Below, piece after piece: positions 59,427-64,000 of a DNA stretch of 64,000 bases. The translations under genes and the position numbers were made by a program. The notes beneath the pieces are model-generated. The model made no database searches and had not been told where the DNA came from. It saw only the letters and a list, made by a program, of their open reading frames with translations. The DNA comes from Reticulitermes speratus. Taxonomy: Eukaryota; Arthropoda; Insecta; Blattodea; Rhinotermitidae. How positions within the stretch are numbered: position 1 is the stretch's first letter; each line of letters starts with the position of its first letter. The stretch spans positions 38,827,135 to 38,891,134 of the forward strand of contig JAJKFL010000005.1 of NCBI GenBank assembly GCA_021186555.1. The letters run 5' to 3'.

Positions 59427-59578
59427 TAACAAATATTTCTTCCTTTCTTTGTCTGATCTCTTCTACCTACTCATTGTAGGTGTAGAGTGTTATTGTTGCG
59501 TCTGATGACAATGACACACACACTCGGTAGGACTCTTCTGGACGAGAGATCGGCCAATTGCAGAGATGAATAACAAAT
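59427..59578 (-). mobile_element. SINE-A copy, 5' truncated, alternative 3' module
   Basis: Body 59435-59570 on the minus strand: a TTTC-like tail, the CTCTTCTACCTACTCATTG and TAGGTGTAGAG module shared with the copy at 20.3 kb, then CACTCGGTAGGACTCTTCTG. The head is lost. Flanked by TAACAAAT (59427-59434 and 59571-59578). Confidence 0.8.
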
Positions 59579-59797
59579 CACGTCTCCTTATTCCAGTGGT
59601 TTGTTATTCTTGTCGTCAATTTGAAAATTAAACAAAGTAGTTTTACGCCCATCGTGTTGGTCTTATTGATGAAAAGGAAAGTAAAAAAGTGGGGTGGCCG
59701 TTAATGTTTAAATATTCTTAATGTTCTCATGAATTTCGTTAAAAACCTGCCCCTTGTTAATGACTTTATTTTGGGCAACGCGCGGTTTCATATCACA
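59579..59797. other. Unassigned sequence
   Basis: Nothing recognised. Confidence 0.5.
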
Positions 59798-60106
59798 ATG
59801 GATAAAGGCAGGGAGCCGGGATAGCGTAGTCGGTACAGCCACTCACTACGGGCTTGACGGTCCGGGGATCGAATCCCGGTGGGGGCGAGACTTTTCGCAG
59901 CCGTCCAAACCGGCCCAGGGGCACAGCCAGCCTCCTACAATGGGTACTGGGTCACTTTGCCGCGAGTAAAGCGGCCGGGGCGTGGAGTTGACCACCCACC
60001 CCATCTAGTGCCAGGGTTAAAGAAAGAGTACAGCTATACCTCTGCTCCCCCTCTGGGCCTTCATGGCTTGTTCTAAGGAGAACTTTACCTTTTATGGGTA
60101 AAGGCA
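59798..60106 (+). mobile_element. SINE-B, full-length reference copy
   Basis: Body 59811-60093. The tRNA-Lys-like head has GATAGCGTAGTCGGTACAGC (A box) and GGGGATCGAATCCCGG (B box). The body has CCTACAATGGGTACTGGGTC, AAAGCGGCCGGGGCGTGG, GTTGACCACCCACCCC, and it ends GGGCCTTCATGGC ... AACTTTACCTTTT. Flanks ATGGATAAAGGCA (59798-59810) and ATGGGTAAAGGCA (60094-60106) match 12/13. Confidence 0.93.
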
Positions 60107-60961
60107 TAGTCTCTCTCCTGATAAATTTCGTGAAGTGGGCTGACGTTATCTTCTTTCTGTACGTCTTAGTGCATTCTTGTGGTAAGAACCACATAAAAGT
60201 GCTAACTTGGACTGATGCTGTTTTCGTAAGTTGCAGGTTACAAACCCCAGATGTGATATGACGAAAATCAAAGATCTGGTCTACACACACATGTACTTAC
60301 AGGGTCTGAAAGAGACGCGAATTGTGTAACCTCATGAAGTTTTTGTTTTGCAGTTGAAATCTGGCTAAACGTTCGTTTAATTTAAATTTATTTCTGTTAC
60401 AGAATAAGAGTGGGCAGCTCTTGCTGTCATTATTCGACGTGTTGTTGGACAATCTCACCTACACTACTGTACGGCAGGTAAGCCTATACAGCGAACGACA
60501 GGCGTTAACGTCATTCATAATTTATTCACTCGTAGCCATTTATTCTAAAGAGAGAAGTGGTTAAGAGCATTGGGATTTCTGCGCCTTTTGTCTCTGACTA
60601 GGTTATTACGGACTTTCACTCGAGCGAATAATGTATGGATCTTGTGTGGACTGTAAGTGACGTCATATAGAGGTACAATGAAATAACAAAGAGAATGAAG
60701 CTATAAGTGTCCCTTGCTCTGGGGAAACATTTTCAAATTTTGTTCAAGTTGAAGAATTATATGATACTAGGTGCATATTTGGAATGGTCCACAGGAAGTG
60801 GGGTGTGTATGACATCATATGGTATAAGTGAGCAACTGTTTTGTAAAATAACTTACGATATTGTTATTTGATGCTTGTTGTACCACTCTGTTATATGATT
60901 CAGAAATTCTGCATGAAACAATTTTTTTATTCAATTTACTTTGTGGGAGCAGTAAGTGTCT
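60107..60961. other. Unassigned sequence
   Basis: Nothing recognised. Confidence 0.5.
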
Positions 60962-61244
60962 TACTGGTTCTTTTTTTTTTCAATGGCTCGACAGCCCCTT
61001 GGGGGCCTAGGCCTCCTCATTTTTCGAGGCTTCACGATCACACACTTTTTAGACAAACAACATTCGGTAGGACTCCTCTGGGCGAGGGACTATCTCGTCG
61101 CAGAGACCTCTACCTGACAACATACAATACTCAAAGAGACAGACATCCATGCCCCCGGTGGGATTCGAACCCACAATTCCAGTAAGCGAGCGGCCGCAGA
61201 CCCACGCCTTAGACCGCGCGGCCACTGGGATCGGCTACTGGTTC
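60962..61244 (-). mobile_element. SINE-A copy with target duplication
   Basis: Body 60971-61235 on the minus strand with a T10 (A10) tail. Flanked by TACTGGTTC (60962-60970 and 61236-61244). All parts of the standard 3' module are present (AATGGCTCGACAGCCCC, GGGGGCCTAGGCC). Confidence 0.92.
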
Positions 61245-61384
61245 ATTGCTTTGCGCAAATCTTAAAACCAAAAGTCAAAAGCTTCCTGGTTTGCTGTTTT
61301 CCCATTTAAAGTAACAGACCTGACCGTTAGAAGTGTGTTTTGCAGTCAGTAATTTTCTAGCTCAACATCTTCAAGTGTATGAAA
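61245..61384. other. Unassigned sequence
   Basis: Short interval, nothing recognised. Confidence 0.5.
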
Positions 61385-61685
61385 GTCGAAAAGGATAGCG
61401 TAGACGATATAGTGACTCGCTACTGGCTGGACGGGCCGGGGTTCTGTCCCTGGTGGAGGATCGGAATTTTCCCTTCGCCAAAACCCGTCCAGACCGACCA
61501 TGGGGCACATTCAGCCTCCTTCAATGGGTACCGTGGCTTTTTCCGGGGTAAAGTTGTTGGAGCGTGGCGTTAACCACCCACCCTCTTCCAGCGCTGAGGT
61601 TAGGAGACAGTGCATCCATACCTCTACACCCCTGTGTGTTTTCATGGCATGTTTTTGGGTGAACGGTACCTTAATGTTTTTCTAC
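61385..61685 (+). mobile_element. SINE-B copy, diverged full length
   Basis: Head GGATAGCGTAGACGATATAG, GTCCCTGGTGG in place of the B box, body CCTTCAATGGGTACCG, AAGTTGTTGGAGCGTGGCGT, end TTTTCATGGC ... GGTACCTT. Duplications not clear. Confidence 0.82.
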
Positions 61686-61949
61686 AGGACCATCCCCGTT
61701 ATTTAGTTCTCGGATTATCTGTAATGTGGGACTAACAGTGACAGAACCAGACTGTCCAAAGACAAACTTATGATTTTGTAAAGTGGAAGTAAAAATGAAG
61801 CCATACAACGACGTATGATGGAACCGTTAGATGGAAAAAAATTTTGCTCTGTGCAACAAAAAATGTTACATTTTGTTTTAATATAGTCATATGCCTTAAA
61901 ATTCACACCAAAGTAATGAGTAACAGCAGTGTTACATGTCGTTCTTTTA
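61686..61949. other. Unassigned sequence
   Basis: Nothing recognised. Confidence 0.5.
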
Positions 61950-62152
61950 TTAAGACTTCCGCCCTGGGGCCTACCCAGCCTCTTGTACAATGGGTACCGG
62001 GTCATTACCGGGGGTAAAGCGGCCGGGGCGTGGCGTTGACCACCCACCCCCATCTAGCGCCGAGGTTAAAGAAAGAGTATAGCTGTACCTCTACTCCCCC
62101 TCTGGGCCTTCATGGCCTGTTCTAGGGTAAACTTTACCTTTTTTAAGACTTC
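61950..62152 (+). mobile_element. SINE-B copy, 5' truncated, perfect duplication
   Basis: Body 61960-62142 from GGGGCCTACCCAGCCTC to ACTTTACCTTTT, close in sequence to the 59.8 kb copy. Flanked by a perfect TTAAGACTTC (61950-61959 and 62143-62152). Truncation with a clean duplication is the hallmark of incomplete target-primed reverse transcription. Confidence 0.92.
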
Positions 62153-64000
62153 AACTTCTCCAGTTTTGGAGAGGGGAGAATTATCCAGACTGTATTCCAT
62201 ATCTTGACCATGACAAATTCCGGTTTAAGAATCTCTGGATTTTCGATTACATTAAGCTTTTTTGGTTATAACAAAATCCCGATATTTTAAATTTTATATA
62301 CTTATATTTAGGTGGGAATAACATTTAATCTTGTTGAAAATAATTGTATCCTTGCTGTGCACTGTTAACATGTCCTTAATAAATGCCCGTGGTGAAAGTT
62401 GACATAAGCCACGTTCACTAGCAGTGATGTGATTTTTACCTACGTATGTAGAATTGTCATTTTTTTTACGATCATGGCTTTTATTACAAACCGAAGTACA
62501 GGTAAACTTAAGTTCTGCATTATGTAATTTCAAATCTATTTGTGACACCTTTTCCAGCTTTGATTCAGGGATTTCCCACATGTAGTGATGGAAAAGTTGG
62601 TTTATGGTTATTTCAGAAAGAAATAGAGATAGTTTGTGGCAAGGGAAATTCTTATTTCTTTCAACATATTCCAAGGCATCTCAGTGTGCATCGTACGAAG
62701 TCCGTTTTGTCCCATTTGCTACGTGTGGAGAACGGTGATACGAGAATTGAGGATATAAAATATTGCAACTTAAGAAGAAAGAGCAATATAAAGAAAGAAA
62801 ACTACCTTGTATATTGTTTATCTTCGTGGCCTTCAGGTTCTTTGTAACGGGCGATTTCTCATGACAAATGAAGGAGAGGGTGTTGAAAGGTTTCCGTTTG
62901 TACTCTAAGAGGTTCAGAGGTGAAGTTAGCCTGCAATAAAGTGAGAAAGAAAGGAAATAGAGCCAAGTGAAAGAGGAAAGCAAGACTGTGGCTTCTCACG
63001 TGTTCCAACGATGTCAGCAGGCCACTCTGAGTCCATACATGTTGCTCTTTAACCTCGTAAATAAACAGTGATTCCACTTTCATTCCTTTCACTGAAACCC
63101 CCTTCAATGCTGAGTTGTATTTGATAACAACGGCTAGCCTGCTTTTTATGTTTCCATAATAACCTGTGAACTTACTTTGGATAGAGTTAAAATAAGAACC
63201 TTCTAGGCACATATCAGCATACCACAATCACATACCAGTAGTACATCAAACGTAATACAAAATCATACACCAATGGAACTTTATTAGAATTTCAAGCAAC
63301 ATTACAAAAATATTAAGAGAAATATGCCCGCAAAAATGTACATATTAGACAGAAAACAGTCAAAGGTAAATTGTAAAAAGCTTCAAGAAAAAATATGTAA
63401 AAATGTGGGCCACAATAAGAAAAATTTTATTTTTAGAAAAAATTGTAGCTTAAACTTTTATTGTTAATACGTACAAAATTAGTTTTAAATCCGTCCCAAG
63501 GAACTATAAAATTTATACAGCGTGTCCGGACAAATATGTAGGTCTATTGTAGTTGCATTTTGGGGAAGGAAGGGTAGTTTGTTGACATAGACTGCGACGG
63601 AGAAAAAGGGAATTTGAAGTAATTGACAATAATTAACGTTATTGTCAATCCTAGGGTGTTCATTGTCATAAATGAAGACTTGGCGGTAATGAAAGATGAT
63701 TATATGTGTATATAACGAATAATACCATTTAATCTTCACCCTCTCAAGCCCCTATTTCTGCTATTCGTTCCGCATTCTGTCTTCTGATACTGGCAAGACT
63801 GCTAACTTTGCCGATCTGTCAATCGTCTTTTCGTTTGTCTAGTTAAATGACTTCTTTTCTCTTTCATTGATCGTCATCACCTATTGAACACTTCTCTAGC
63901 TAAATTTTTTATCCACTTTGATATTCCACTATGAAAATGTTAAAGCTCTCTTTAAATGGGCTTACGTTAAACAAGTACGTATCACAGTTGTAGGCCTACC
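62153..64000. other. Unassigned AT-rich sequence
   Basis: Frames of 100-126 codons overlap on both strands (62294-62674, 62859-63227 minus; 62542-62847 plus) with no recognised motif. No repeat identified. Confidence 0.45.

Noticed and set aside
1-64000. CRISPR array, bacterial operon or phage
   Set aside because: No array of short direct repeats with unique spacers, no dense coding on one strand and no ribosome-site-linked genes. The repeats are eukaryotic SINEs and LINEs.

Overview
The window looks like non-coding DNA from a large, repeat-rich insect genome. I found no complete host protein gene, rRNA gene or functional tRNA gene. It is AT-rich, its longest reading frame is 170 codons, and the frames I can recognise belong to decayed transposons. 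Several non-LTR retrotransposon C-termini, together with tRNA-derived SINEs, resemble repeats I associate with cockroach and other polyneopteran genomes. That host assignment is inference, since no host gene is present to confirm it. The window is probably intergenic or inside a very long intron.

Three SINE families account for most recognisable repeats. SINE-A has a tRNA-Leu-like head (8 copies, several with target-site duplications, two 3' modules, and A, G or TTTC-type tails). SINE-B has a tRNA-Lys-like head and a TTTACC-type tail (8 copies plus one doubtful one). SINE-C (one full copy, two relics) ends in the same roughly 35-nt 3' tail as a LINE fragment at 22215-22690, which points to a LINE-SINE mobilisation pair. 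LINE relics are at 1680-2165(-), 9300-9735(+), 24500-24800(-) and 57855-58180(-) (one family), 22215-22690(+), 41243-41700(+, jockey-like) and 52450-52800(-). A Helitron-like N-terminal fragment is at 39699-40211(-), and an internally deleted mariner-like transposase relic is near 27.88-28.23 kb.

The most unusual layer is a set of palindromic elements at 23.3, 43.9-44.4, 45.4-45.7 and 46.2-46.4 kb, with related solo motifs near 0.5, 7.6, 10.45, 39.1 and 50.8 kb. At least three of the paired ones carry, on opposite strands of their arms, a motif resembling a hammerhead ribozyme core (CTGANGA, a stem, then GAAAC and a short tail), as described for Penelope-like retroelements. One is inserted, with a 12-bp target duplication, inside a pogo-like MITE. 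Other items are a 336-bp element with terminal inverted repeats that carries a 66-bp minisatellite, several fold-back elements, and three patches that look like possible cis-regulatory DNA. The remaining DNA shows nothing I can name, and this is stated segment by segment.
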